NCBI GenBank assembly: GCA_013298775.1
Contig: JAAFIV010000032.1
Coordinates: 1-50,006, forward strand
Reading direction: 5' to 3'
DNA from: Ignavibacteria bacterium
Lineage (GTDB): Bacteria > Bacteroidota > Ignavibacteria > Kapaibacteriales > UBA4661
DNA: 50,006 bases
Of this stretch, positions 18,328 to 25,514 are shown piece after piece. Under the pieces are notes generated by a model. The model was not told where the DNA came from and ran no database searches. It was given only the letters and a program-made list of their open reading frames with translations. Positions within the stretch are counted from its first letter, which is position 1; every line of letters starts with the position of its first letter. A program made the position numbers and the translations under genes.

Positions 18328-20013
18328 ATGTCGCAGCAAACTGTTGATAAAATCTGGCTTCCACAGTACCCGAAAGGTGTTCCCGTCGAAATCAGTCCCG
18401 ACCACTACCCCTCGCTTGTAGCGTTCTTAGACGACCGCATAAAAGAATATGGCAATAAGCCCGCATACGAGAATTTGGGCGTGATTATGACCTACAACGA
18501 AGTGGATGCGCTCGCGAAAAATTTCGCGGCATATTTACAAAAAAGAGGTCTGAAAAAAGGCGATAGGATTGCTGTACAAATGCCAAACATGATACAGTAT
18601 GCCATCGCGGTTATGGGCGCACTCCGAGCGGGCTTGACGATTGTCAATACCAATCCGCTCTACACGCCGCAAGAAATGAAGCATCAGTTCAATGATTCTG
18701 GTGCGGTCGCGCTCGTGATTGTGGCGAATTTTGCTGCAAATTTGGAAAGCATTTTGAAAGATGTTCCAAACCTCAAAACCATCATCATTACTGAAGTTGC
18801 GGACATTGTGCCGGGCTTAAAAGGTTGGGTAATGAACATGGCTCTGAAGCACGTCAAGAAAATGGTTCCGGCGTACAACATTCCAAGTGCTATCAAGTTC
18901 AACACCGCTCTCAGCGAAGGTGCGAAATTGAAGCATACCACGCCCGATGTCAAAAGCTCAGACTTAGCATTTTTGCAATACACCGGTGGTACAACAGGCG
19001 TTTCCAAAGGCGCGATGCTCACCCACCGCAACATCCTTGCAAATATGGAAATGCTTATGGCATGGATTTCCTTCAAATTTAATAAAGACCAAGAACAAAT
19101 TCTGATTACTGCGCTCCCTTTGTACCACATCTTCGCACTCACGTTCAATTTCTTTGGTCCAATGAGTTATGGCGCGAAAAACGTTCTTATCACGAATCCA
19201 CGCGACATGGACGGCTTCGTCGCAGAATTGAAGCGTCATAAATTTACCGTCATAAGCGGCGTAAATACGCTCTTCAATGGTCTTTTGAATAATGCTGAAT
19301 TCAAGAATGTTGATTTCTCGCGCTTGGTCATTAGCATTGGTGGTGGTATGGCGGTGCAAGATATTGTTGCGGAAAAATGGGAAACGACGACAGGCTGCGT
19401 CTTGAACGAGGCGTATGGTCTCACCGAAACCTCGCCTGGACTGACCGCAAACCCGATGGACGGCTCACACCGTCGCGGCTATATTGGTCTGCCGCTTTCC
19501 AGCACCGAACTTGGCATTTTCGATGACGACAACAAGATGGTTCCGCTTGGCGAGCGTGGTGAAATCTGGGCGCGTGGTCCGCAGATAATGAAAGGCTATT
19601 GGCAGCGCGACGACGAAACCGAAAAAGTAATGCACGGCGACTGGTTCAAAACAGGCGATATTGGCGTGATGGACGAAAAAGGTTTCATTAAAATCGTGGA
19701 CAGAAAGAAAGAAATGATTCTTGTTTCGGGCTTTAATGTGTATCCGAATGAGGTGGAAAACGTTGTGGCAATGCACCCGAAAGTGCTGGAAGTCGGCGTG
19801 ATTGGTGTGCCGGACGATAAATCGCAAGAAGCGGTAAAAGCCGTGATTGTGAAAAAAGACCAAAGCCTCACCGCCGATGAAGTCAAGGAATTCTGCAAGC
19901 AGCATTTGACGGGCTACAAAGTACCGAAGCACGTGGAATTCCGCACGGAATTACCGAAATCGAACGTTGGAAAAATTCTCCGCCGCCTCTTGAAAGATGG
20001 TGCGCAGCCGTAA
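18328..20013 (+). CDS. Long-chain fatty acid-CoA ligase (AMP-binding family, FadD-like)
   Basis: Activates fatty acids to acyl-CoA through an acyl-adenylate, the entry step to beta-oxidation or lipid remodelling. The 561-residue length is typical. Motifs: AMP/ATP loop LQYTGGTTGVSKGAML, adenine-binding EAYGLTETSP, the hinge WFKTGDIG followed by DRKKEMILVSGFNVYP, and the C-terminal catalytic lysine in PKSNVGKILRR. The N-terminus DKIWLPQYPKGVP and SLVAFLDDRIKEY is typical of FadD. The ATG at 18328 has no Shine-Dalgarno. The gene is monocistronic, closed by a terminator at 20044. Confidence 0.94.
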   Translation: MSQQTVDKIWLPQYPKGVPVEISPDHYPSLVAFLDDRIKEYGNKPAYENLGVIMTYNEVDALAKNFAAYLQKRGLKKGDRIAVQMPNMIQYAIAVMGALRAGLTIVNTNPLYTPQEMKHQFNDSGAVALVIVANFAANLESILKDVPNLKTIIITEVADIVPGLKGWVMNMALKHVKKMVPAYNIPSAIKFNTALSEGAKLKHTTPDVKSSDLAFLQYTGGTTGVSKGAMLTHRNILANMEMLMAWISFKFNKDQEQILITALPLYHIFALTFNFFGPMSYGAKNVLITNPRDMDGFVAELKRHKFTVISGVNTLFNGLLNNAEFKNVDFSRLVISIGGGMAVQDIVAEKWETTTGCVLNEAYGLTETSPGLTANPMDGSHRRGYIGLPLSSTELGIFDDDNKMVPLGERGEIWARGPQIMKGYWQRDDETEKVMHGDWFKTGDIGVMDEKGFIKIVDRKKEMILVSGFNVYPNEVENVVAMHPKVLEVGVIGVPDDKSQEAVKAVIVKKDQSLTADEVKEFCKQHLTGYKVPKHVEFRTELPKSNVGKILRRLLKDGAQP

Positions 20014-20043
20014 TTGCGCGGGTTTGACAATCTTTTTACAAAC

Positions 20044-20090
20044 AAAGCTGTGAAGCAAGCATTTACGCCCTTCACAGCTTTTATTTTTCT
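20044..20090 (+). terminator. Rho-independent terminator after the acyl-CoA ligase gene
   Basis: Stem AAAGCTGTGAA (20044-20054) against TTCACAGCTTT (20071-20081), followed by TATTTTTCT. It lies 30 bases past the stop codon. Confidence 0.8.
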
Positions 20091-20111
20091 CATTTTCTGC
20101 TTTTTTGGGAT

Positions 20112-20321
20112 ATGCGTACTTTTCAAAACATAACGCTGATTTTGGGCTTACTCATGCTCGCGGTAGGCGCGTGGTTGCGGCGGAATCAGGACACTCATGC
20201 GCGAGGCTCGAAGCTCTTTTGGTGGGGTTTTGCGTTGATATTGGTGGGACTAATTCTTGATTTTACCGTTACTCAACAATTTACAAGCGGCTTTTGGGAA
20301 GGTTGGAATGGAAGACCGTAA
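20112..20321 (+). CDS. Small two-helix membrane protein, unknown function
   Basis: A 69-residue protein with two hydrophobic segments (ITLILGLLMLAVGAW near 7-21 and LFWWGFALILVGLILDF near 35-51) separated by a short basic loop (RRNQDTHARGSK). This suggests a helical hairpin in the inner membrane. No family recognised. It is placed between a terminator and a family A palindrome that begins 12 bases after its stop, so it is probably transcribed alone. A real gene is supported by clean boundaries and membrane-protein composition only. Confidence 0.65.
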   Translation: MRTFQNITLILGLLMLAVGAWLRRNQDTHARGSKLFWWGFALILVGLILDFTVTQQFTSGFWEGWNGRP

Positions 20322-20332
20322 TCTTCACCTTT

Positions 20333-20408
20333 GGTAGCACAGACACTCCTGTCTGTGCCTCTTCATAACCCGCGAAAACTCGCAGACAAGAGTGTTACAC
20401 GCTCCTAC
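20333..20408. repeat. Family A palindromic repeat, divergent copy
   Basis: Left arm GGTAGCACAGACACTCCTGTCTGTG, here in two parts: GGTAGCACAGAC then ACTCCTGTCTGTG. The right arm is CGCAGACAAGAGTG followed by ACACGCTCCTAC. The arms pair imperfectly. It starts 12 bases after the preceding stop codon. Confidence 0.6.
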
Positions 20409-20458
20409 GGAAAAGCGTGTTTCCATATTGTATCTGGAACCATTCTGAAGCAAGCAAT

Positions 20459-21178
20459 ATGACCACAACACCAGCAATTATCGCTCATCTGGAGAGTTTG
20501 AGCAATGACGCACATCGTGCAGGAATGGTGCGTTTTGGCATTGAAACGCGCCGCGCTTTTGGTATTGCTATTCCTACACTGCGTAATATCGCAAAAGAAA
20601 CAAAAACTGCCTGCAAAGCGTATAAAATCTCGCTTCACGAACTTGCATGCGAACTGTGGGAAACAGGATTTCACGAAGCGCGTATTGTCGCAATCTTGCT
20701 AGAACACCCTAGCACAATGAGCGCAGAGCAGGCAGAATCGTGGGTGTACGACCTTGATTCATGGGATGTTTGTGACCAACTCTCTGGCAATCTTCTCTGG
20801 AAACTCCCCGAGCGCGACGAACTTCTTGAATGTTGGTGCGCTGCCGAGCCAGAATTTGTGCGCCGTGCAGGGATTGTCCTCATTGCACACATTGCCGTTC
20901 ACGATAAAAAACTGCCTGATGAGCGCATCATTGCCTATTTCCCGCTTTTGGAGCAATATGCTTATGATGAACGCAACTTCGTGAAAAAGGCGGTAAACTG
21001 GGCGTTGCGGCAAATTGGCAAGCGCAATCCCGCACTGCGTGATGAAGCAATCGCCTGTGCAGAGCGCATCAATGCTCAAGACTCAGCCTCAGCGCGGTGG
21101 ATTGCCAAAGACGCTTTGCGTGAGTTGCAGGGATATGAATTTCGTTCACGCAAAGTGTCTCGAAAAGGTTTTTCGTAG
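20459..21178 (+). CDS. DNA alkylation repair protein, AlkD-like
   Basis: A 239-residue all-helical protein of the AlkC/AlkD HEAT-like repeat family, whose AlkD members excise positively charged alkylated bases such as 3-methyladenine without flipping them. Matching stretches are RFGIETRRAFGIAIPTLRNIAK at the N-terminus, the DNA-binding region SWVYDLDSWDVCDQ, and FVKKAVNWALRQIGKRN. A tail RSRKVSRKGFS is basic. The ATG at 20459 begins MTTTPAII; the upstream in-frame codon at 20417 lies too close to the family A repeat. The glycosylase assignment is from family resemblance. Confidence 0.88.
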   Translation: MTTTPAIIAHLESLSNDAHRAGMVRFGIETRRAFGIAIPTLRNIAKETKTACKAYKISLHELACELWETGFHEARIVAILLEHPSTMSAEQAESWVYDLDSWDVCDQLSGNLLWKLPERDELLECWCAAEPEFVRRAGIVLIAHIAVHDKKLPDERIIAYFPLLEQYAYDERNFVKKAVNWALRQIGKRNPALRDEAIACAERINAQDSASARWIAKDALRELQGYEFRSRKVSRKGFS

Positions 21179-21193
21179 CGGTTCCTTGCCAGT

Positions 21194-21240
21194 ACCCGCC
21201 GGACGGCTACTGCTCTTGTGATAACAGCCGCCCGGGCGGG
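21194..21240. terminator. GC-rich hairpin between convergent genes
   Basis: CCCGCCGGACGGCT (from 21195) pairs with AGCCGCCCGGGCGGG (ending 21240) with a few mismatches. It lies between the alkD-like stop and the stop of the convergent lipoprotein gene. There is no U tract, so termination is only a guess. Confidence 0.4.
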
Positions 21241-21253
21241 GAAACTTCACTCT

Positions 21254-21856
21254 CTAGTCTGCAAGGTGGAATGCGGCTTTCACGGCATTGTAGTTGGAAA
21301 TATCAACAAACTCTTTCAATGCTGCTGTTGTGGTTGCGGGGATAGCAACGACGCGGTAATTCTGGTTTCTTGATGGGCGAACCGGTACAACACCATTAGG
21401 GCTATTGATGTAAATTTCTATCTGTCCCAACTGATATTGCGTATCAACTACTTGAAAAACACCATTCTCAGAATACGTAATCGGAAGTTGCTGCCAAATA
21501 ACAGCACTAGCAGAAGGAGCTTGCATTTGCGAATAGACGAGAACGACACCCGTTGCCATAATATCCGCCGTAATATTTGAGACATTGAACAATCCCGATT
21601 GCAAATACGCTCCCGGCGAGCCAGCACCTTGCGCCCGCCATTGCGAGGGCATAACGGTCAAATTCACCGTGCGGGCTGTGGGCGCGGCAGTACCACCGCC
21701 TGTGCCTGGAGGTCCTTGTGGTCCGACGGGTCCTGGAGGTCCTTGTGGTCCGACGGGTCCGGCGGGACCTTGCACCGCACAACTTGCTAAGGTAAGAAAT
21801 ACGGCAACACAAGAAGCAATGAGGCTTTGCAAAGCGCGGCGTTTCAGGGTGTTCAT
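21254..21856 (-). CDS. Collagen-like lipoprotein
   Basis: A 200-residue exported protein. The signal peptide ends in the lipobox LASC (C26), so it is probably lipid-anchored. Directly after comes a short collagen-like run of Gly-X-Y triplets rich in GPQGPPG (about 30-52), coded by near-identical DNA repeats, then a Gly/Thr/Ala linker and a beta-rich domain of about 135 residues. The start at 21856 (MNTLKRRA) gives a clean signal peptide, whereas the longer frame does not. The collagen stalk probably holds the C-terminal domain away from the membrane; its function is unknown. Similar proteins are common in Bacteroidota. Confidence 0.85.
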   Translation of the reverse strand: MNTLKRRALQSLIASCVAVFLTLASCAVQGPAGPVGPQGPPGPVGPQGPPGTGGGTAAPTARTVNLTVMPSQWRAQGAGSPGAYLQSGLFNVSNITADIMATGVVLVYSQMQAPSASAVIWQQLPITYSENGVFQVVDTQYQLGQIEIYINSPNGVVPVRPSRNQNYRVVAIPATTTAALKEFVDISNYNAVKAAFHLAD

Positions 21857-21900
21857 AGAATTCTCCGAAAAAAGGTAAAAATGACTGTGAAATAAAGCGT

Positions 21901-21931
21901 GGGAATATACAACAAATTTGCATGCTACAAA
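21901..21931 (-). promoter_or_regulatory. Possible Bacteroidota-type promoter for the collagen-like lipoprotein gene
   Basis: Read on the minus strand, TTTG (21928-21931) and TATATTCCC (21901-21909) are separated by 18 bases, resembling the -33 TTTG / -7 TAnnTTTG layout with an imperfect -7. It lies 45 bases upstream of the start codon. Confidence 0.35.
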
Positions 21932-22033
21932 CGGCGAGAAATTCACCATTGCAAGCAAAATATGATGTGCATTTACCAAGATATTATTACCAAGAAAGAG
22001 AACGGAGAGGACAGGAAAGTTACATCAGGTGAG

Positions 22034-22092
22034 CAAAAAAAAAAACAGCCCCGCACCGCGCGCGCTACCTCAATACTTGTGCGGGGTCTGTT
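22034..22092 (-). terminator. Rho-independent terminator on the minus strand
   Basis: On the minus strand, ACAGACCCCGCAC pairs with GTGCGGGGCTGT (one bulge) and is followed by a run of eleven Ts. It terminates transcripts from the small gene at 22231-22572. Confidence 0.75.
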
Positions 22093-22230
22093 GTATGCAG
22101 GTTTTCACCAGGAAGAGAAGTATGTTCTGATGCGCAAAAGCACTCTTTTCGGCAGGGAATAGTGCGTGCGCTTTATGTTGTTACGGTATATTTTCTGCGA
22201 TACAATTTCTGCGATTCATTTTTGCGGTGA

Positions 22231-22572
22231 TTATGCCGCAAGAGTGCGTAAATACTGCTTTTCCAAGTGGAGTGCCTGAATTACTCCCTCAGAAAGCTCG
22301 TGCCATTCTAAAAAAAGATGAATAGTCAAAATGGAATGCCCTTCCTTGAAAGAGAGGCGTAGTTGCTGACTAAACTCAATGTACTGTGCCTCGACAATAT
22401 CCTCCAAAGCAATCATTTTCATGATACTGCCAGGATTTTGTGCGTCGAACACGTAGTCGGCGTGGCGTAAAATCAAGAGTTCGAGCGACTCCGCGTAATG
22501 GCATGATGAAAAGAATCCTTTCATCCGATACTCCTTCCATAAGTAATGATTCCACAACGAAAATGGCGACAT
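22231..22572 (-). CDS. Hypothetical protein
   Basis: A 113-residue protein that I do not recognise. It is rich in Leu, Glu and His, has no signal peptide or membrane segment, and looks like a small soluble alpha/beta protein. A second start at 22524 (MKGFFSS) is possible. Support for being real: it is the only long frame here, it is followed by a good terminator on the same strand, and it faces away from the LytTR gene across a 609-base regulatory-looking region. Confidence 0.5.
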   Translation of the reverse strand: MSPFSLWNHYLWKEYRMKGFFSSCHYAESLELLILRHADYVFDAQNPGSIMKMIALEDIVEAQYIEFSQQLRLSFKEGHSILTIHLFLEWHELSEGVIQALHLEKQYLRTLAA

Positions 22573-22785
22573 GGTATTTCTTGGTTAGCTATTGATTGTT
22601 TTTCCAAGAATCCGTATCTTACGAATCTTCTTTCAAAAATTCTTCGACCGATTCTCATCTACGACAAGGACATTGTAACGACACGAACTTTGACTACACC
22701 AATTATCTAGCACAAATTATCTGTTACAAAAATACGCACACCAAAAGTGGTTTTGGAAAAAAAGTCCTTTTCGGTCGAAAATACT

Positions 22786-22890
22786 ACCGAATTCTCCCAG
22801 TTCACGAATTGTGGTCAAAAACTGCTATCAATTTTGAGAGAAATTGAAAAATCCGGGAGAATTCGGTAGTAAAAACGACCGAATTCTCCC
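22786..22890. promoter_or_regulatory. Three-copy ACCGAATTCTCCC array able to form alternative hairpins
   Basis: ACCGAATTCTCCC occurs at 22786-22798 and 22878-22890, and its complement GGGAGAATTCGGT at 22855-22867. The middle copy can pair with either neighbour: a tight 13-bp hairpin with a 10-base loop, or a 17-bp stem with a longer loop (TACTACCGAATTCTCCC at 22782 with 22855-22871). It could be an operator array or a switching RNA leader. Confidence 0.6.
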
Positions 22891-23107
22891 AAAGTGAGAT
22901 TTTATGCACCTTGCAAAGAGTGACTGCCTCGAAAGTTCACGTTTTACGCGCCTTGCAGGGCATGAAATTTTCAGATTCAGAGCAGGCTAAAGTAATTTTT
23001 ATCTTCAGCTAAATTTTCTCAGGCACTTTTCCACCAATTTTTACCAAACGTTGCCAACAATTCAAGAGTTTTTTCGTGAATATTTCGTGCGCTTTTCTTG
23101 TTGTACT

Positions 23108-23139
23108 TTTTTACCATTGAAACTTTTTACCATTGAAAC
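23108..23139. repeat. 16-bp perfect tandem duplication upstream of the LytTR gene
   Basis: TTTTTACCATTGAAAC occurs twice in a row (23108-23123, 23124-23139), 42 bases before the LytTR start. LytTR-domain proteins bind direct repeats, so an autoregulatory site is possible but unproven. Confidence 0.55.
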
Positions 23140-23181
23140 TCTTCACCACCTTGTTTTCTCTGTTCGACTAACCTATTTGAT

Positions 23182-24207
23182 ATGACAAGCAATAAATTCG
23201 ATATTCTTTGTATTGAACCGAAGCGAATCTATGCTCTCAGCTTGAAGCAAGATTTGAAGCGGGAGCGCGTCTTGTTTAGTAGCTTTTCGCACACGGCAGT
23301 TTTAGAAGAAGCACCAGAAATTATCCTTCAAAGCTCGCCACATTTGGTGTTTCTCAGTATCAATTTTCCGATGTCGGAACTCACAAAATTCTTGGACGAT
23401 TTCAGCCCACGCACGCGTCGTTTCGCACTTATTTTTGTGGAATCCACGCCAGAACATATTCATAAAATGCGCCCAACCCTGCACCAACAGACGCAGCGAG
23501 CGAATTTCTCTGCCCAGCATCAAGCAGGATATTTGTTCGTGGGTGGGTTTGGCAATAAAATGCTTGTGGATGCCGTAAACGTTGCTCGCGAGTGGTTGCA
23601 GCATCATATTCATTCTCGACAAAAAGAAGATTTGGCGCGGTCTCTGGAGCAATATCTATCGCATCCGTACATTATTGCCCAGCAGCGAATGTTGCCAGAG
23701 TTTCGCAACACGGGCGAACAGTCGCAAAAGCTCTATATCCTCAATAATGAACTTTGCTATCCGTTGAATCAAGAAGAAGAGCTGCGTATATCGCTCGACC
23801 GCATTGTGCATGTCGAAGGCGATAACAAATATTGCTGGTTGCATTTTTTCGACGAGGAAGTTGGTTTAACAAAGCGGCATCTCATAAAAAAAATCATCCT
23901 CGACCAATTAGACGAGCATATTTTTGTACGCACGCACCAATCGCATTGGGTAAATATCGCTTACATTCGCGCTTTTGCCGCAGAAACGGTTGAATTGCTC
24001 ACAGGTGCCGTCGTTCCTTGCTCGCGCCGAGAGCGGGTGAACGTAGAAGCGATGATTCGCACAACGTCGCCACAGCTTTTTGCTGCATTATTACTCAAAA
24101 ATTCTTTATCGGATTCTCCTACATTCTTGCAGCAAAGCGGCTTTTGGGATAGTCCGTCAGAGACTTCACAAGAAAAACTTCTTGATGTAAAAAGCCCCAA
24201 AGCCTGA
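23182..24207 (+). CDS. LytTR-domain transcription regulator with receiver-like N-terminus
   Basis: A 341-residue regulator. The C-terminal half is a LytTR DNA-binding domain: LDRIVHVEGDNKYCWLHF, LTKRHLIKKI, HIFVRTHQSHWVNIAYIRAF, and PCSRRERVNV are in the expected order (about 205-295). The N-terminal ~125 residues (FDILCIEPKRIYALSLKQDL, LVFLSINFP, LIFVES, GYLFVGGFGNKMLVDAV) have the strand/helix pattern of a receiver, but the phospho-acceptor position reads LSINFP with no Asp, so it is probably not phosphorylated in the usual way. A ~45-residue Ser-rich tail follows. It overlaps the next gene by one base (TGATG), so both are translationally coupled. Confidence 0.85.
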   Translation: MTSNKFDILCIEPKRIYALSLKQDLKRERVLFSSFSHTAVLEEAPEIILQSSPHLVFLSINFPMSELTKFLDDFSPRTRRFALIFVESTPEHIHKMRPTLHQQTQRANFSAQHQAGYLFVGGFGNKMLVDAVNVAREWLQHHIHSRQKEDLARSLEQYLSHPYIIAQQRMLPEFRNTGEQSQKLYILNNELCYPLNQEEELRISLDRIVHVEGDNKYCWLHFFDEEVGLTKRHLIKKIILDQLDEHIFVRTHQSHWVNIAYIRAFAAETVELLTGAVVPCSRRERVNVEAMIRTTSPQLFAALLLKNSLSDSPTFLQQSGFWDSPSETSQEKLLDVKSPKA

Positions 24208-24500
24208 TGAATACTCGCTCCATCACCCATTCCATCTCTTCCTGTCGCGTTGGGTGCGGCGCGTGTTGTATTGCCCCTTCCATATCCTCGCCCATACCCG
24301 GAATGCCGCATGGAAAGCCAGCCGGAGTACGGTGTATTCAATTAACAGACGATAATCGTTGCAAACTTTTTGGCAAACCAGAACGTCCTGCCGTGTGTGG
24401 AACTCTCCGCCCGCACGAGGAAATGTGTGGTTCCTCGAATGAAGAAGCATTTGCGCGGCTTACAGCATGGGAAGAAGCCACACAACCCCAAAAAGTATAA
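24207..24500 (+). CDS. YkgJ-type cysteine-cluster protein
   Basis: A 97-residue protein with the CxxCxxCC-like cluster of the YkgJ/UPF0153 family (CRVGCGACC) near residue 13, then RCIQL, DNRCKLFGKPERPAVC and a late EMCGSS. The seven or so conserved cysteines suggest binding of Zn or an Fe-S cluster; no biochemical role is established for the family. It starts in the stop codon of the LytTR gene and is followed at once by a heptanucleotide tandem array. Confidence 0.85.
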   Translation: MNTRSITHSISSCRVGCGACCIAPSISSPIPGMPHGKPAGVRCIQLTDDNRCKLFGKPERPAVCGTLRPHEEMCGSSNEEAFARLTAWEEATQPQKV

Positions 24501-24502
24501 AA

Positions 24503-24551
24503 TATGAAGTATGAAGTATGAAGTATGAAGTATGAAGTATGAAATATGAAG
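24503..24551. repeat. Heptanucleotide tandem array (TATGAAG)7
   Basis: Six exact units and one variant (TATGAAA) run head to tail from 24503 to 24551, directly after the YkgJ-like stop codon. Degenerate relatives (GGATGAA, TATGAGG) lie near 16420, 17005 and 27190. Confidence 0.85.
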
Positions 24552-24631
24552 TACAAAGCAAGCGTTTAAGCGGATTTTGGGGTTGATACTGTATTGTTTA
24601 TCTTTCATATTTTCTCAAGTGAATACATCTC

Positions 24632-25456
24632 ATGAAGCACTCCCACTACGACGAGCTTCCCTCCACCAACGACAAAGCGAAAGAACTTCTTCGCTTGAAC
24701 ACCGCACCATTACTCGCCGTTACCGCCGACGTGCAAACACGCGGACGCGGGCGCAATGGCAAAGTATGGATTGGCGAACACGAAGCAAATGTCTATTGTT
24801 CCGTTGGGATGCGCCATTTTACGCCACTTTCAGAGCAGCGTTTAGTAGCGTTTCAAATTATTGGTTGTTTGGCGGCAAAAGCAGCATTGCAAGAAATAAG
24901 TAATCAAACGAGTAATCAAACGAGTAATCAAACGAGTAATCAAACGAGTAATCAAACGAGTAATCAAGCGGGTTTCAAGGCAGAATTTCTTTTGAAATAT
25001 CCCAACGATGTGTATCTTGTTGTGCCGAACGTCACGCCCGTACAACGGCGGAAAGTATGCGGTGTGCTTGTCGAGCATGAATTTATCGGCTCTTCGTGCG
25101 TTTCAAGCGTGATTGGCATTGGTATCAACGTGCGGCAAAAAGCCTTTCCCGAAGACTTGCAAACAAAGGCAACCTCGCTGCTCCGCGAGGGGATTGACAC
25201 CAGCACCGACCACGTGCGGCACGCTCTCTTGCGCTACGTCCAGCTTTTCCTCAAACAAAGCAATGACGCGCTTTTCACAGCATGGCGCGATGAACTTCAC
25301 TTAGAAGGCGAATACATTCATATCGCTCAAGAGCAAGGATTATGGCGTGTGGAAAGCATACAAGATGATGGGCGTTTGCGCGTCATTCATACCGAGACGC
25401 AGCATCACCGCTTTGTTGATAACGGCGATTCTATCCTCCGCGCAGATTGGCAGTGA
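24632..25456 (+). CDS. birA: Biotin-[acetyl-CoA-carboxylase] ligase BirA with a tandem-repeat insertion
   Basis: Attaches biotin to the carboxyl-carrier protein of acetyl-CoA carboxylase. Of 274 residues, the catalytic domain shows STNDKAKELL, the biotin/AMP loop RGRGRNGKVWIG, LKYPNDVYL (the KWPND motif, with Tyr for Trp), VCGVLVE and IGIGINVRQ. A C-terminal cap domain follows. No N-terminal helix-turn-helix, so it is a monofunctional ligase and not the biotin-operon repressor. Residues 90-113 are six repeats of SNQT/SNQA, coded by six 12-bp units, inserted in the loop just before the KYPND motif. The enzyme is essential in most bacteria, so the insertion is presumably tolerated. Confidence 0.93.
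   Translation: MKHSHYDELPSTNDKAKELLRLNTAPLLAVTADVQTRGRGRNGKVWIGEHEANVYCSVGMRHFTPLSEQRLVAFQIIGCLAAKAALQEISNQTSNQTSNQTSNQTSNQTSNQAGFKAEFLLKYPNDVYLVVPNVTPVQRRKVCGVLVEHEFIGSSCVSSVIGIGINVRQKAFPEDLQTKATSLLREGIDTSTDHVRHALLRYVQLFLKQSNDALFTAWRDELHLEGEYIHIAQEQGLWRVESIQDDGRLRVIHTETQHHRFVDNGDSILRADWQ
24899..24970. repeat. 12-bp tandem repeat inside birA
   Basis: Five identical AGTAATCAAACG units plus one AGTAATCAAGCG, 72 bp in total, keeping the frame and adding 24 residues. The identity of the units points to recent slippage expansion. Confidence 0.95.
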
Positions 25457-25514
25457 GGAAAAGATGAAATCTGCAGCATTAAGCAAATAATTTTTGAATT
25501 TTCACAATATCACC

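Larger units (their letters stand above)
22573..23181. other. 609-base divergent intergenic region rich in repeats
   Basis: Lies between a minus-strand hypothetical gene and the plus-strand LytTR gene. It contains the three-copy ACCGAATTCTCCC structure (22786-22890), the phrase ATGCACCTTGCA near 22910 partly repeated as ACGCGCCTTGCA near 22950, and a 16-bp tandem duplication at 23108-23139. No reading frame here is convincing. Confidence 0.6.

Noticed and set aside
17882-18421. 179-codon Cys- and Phe-rich frame upstream of the acyl-CoA ligase gene
   Set aside because: It overlaps the ligase start by 94 bases in another frame, spans T tracts and shows no domain or signal peptide.
21700-21785. 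Tandem GGTCCTTGTGGTCCGACGGG repeats as a mobile or regulatory repeat
   Set aside because: They are explained by the Gly-X-Y collagen codons of the lipoprotein gene.
21899-22162. 87-codon frame on the plus strand
   Set aside because: It runs through an A tract and a terminator hairpin belonging to the minus-strand gene, with no domain.
22573-23181. Possible tRNA or known riboswitch in the long intergenic regions
   Set aside because: No cloverleaf, CCA end, T-loop GGTTCRA motif or recognised riboswitch core was found here or at 17716-18327, 34902-35452 or 42000-42263.
24899-24970. Regularly spaced repeats that could suggest a CRISPR array
   Set aside because: Units are 12 bp with no spacers and lie inside the birA reading frame; it is a simple tandem repeat. 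The palindromic families also lack spacer structure.
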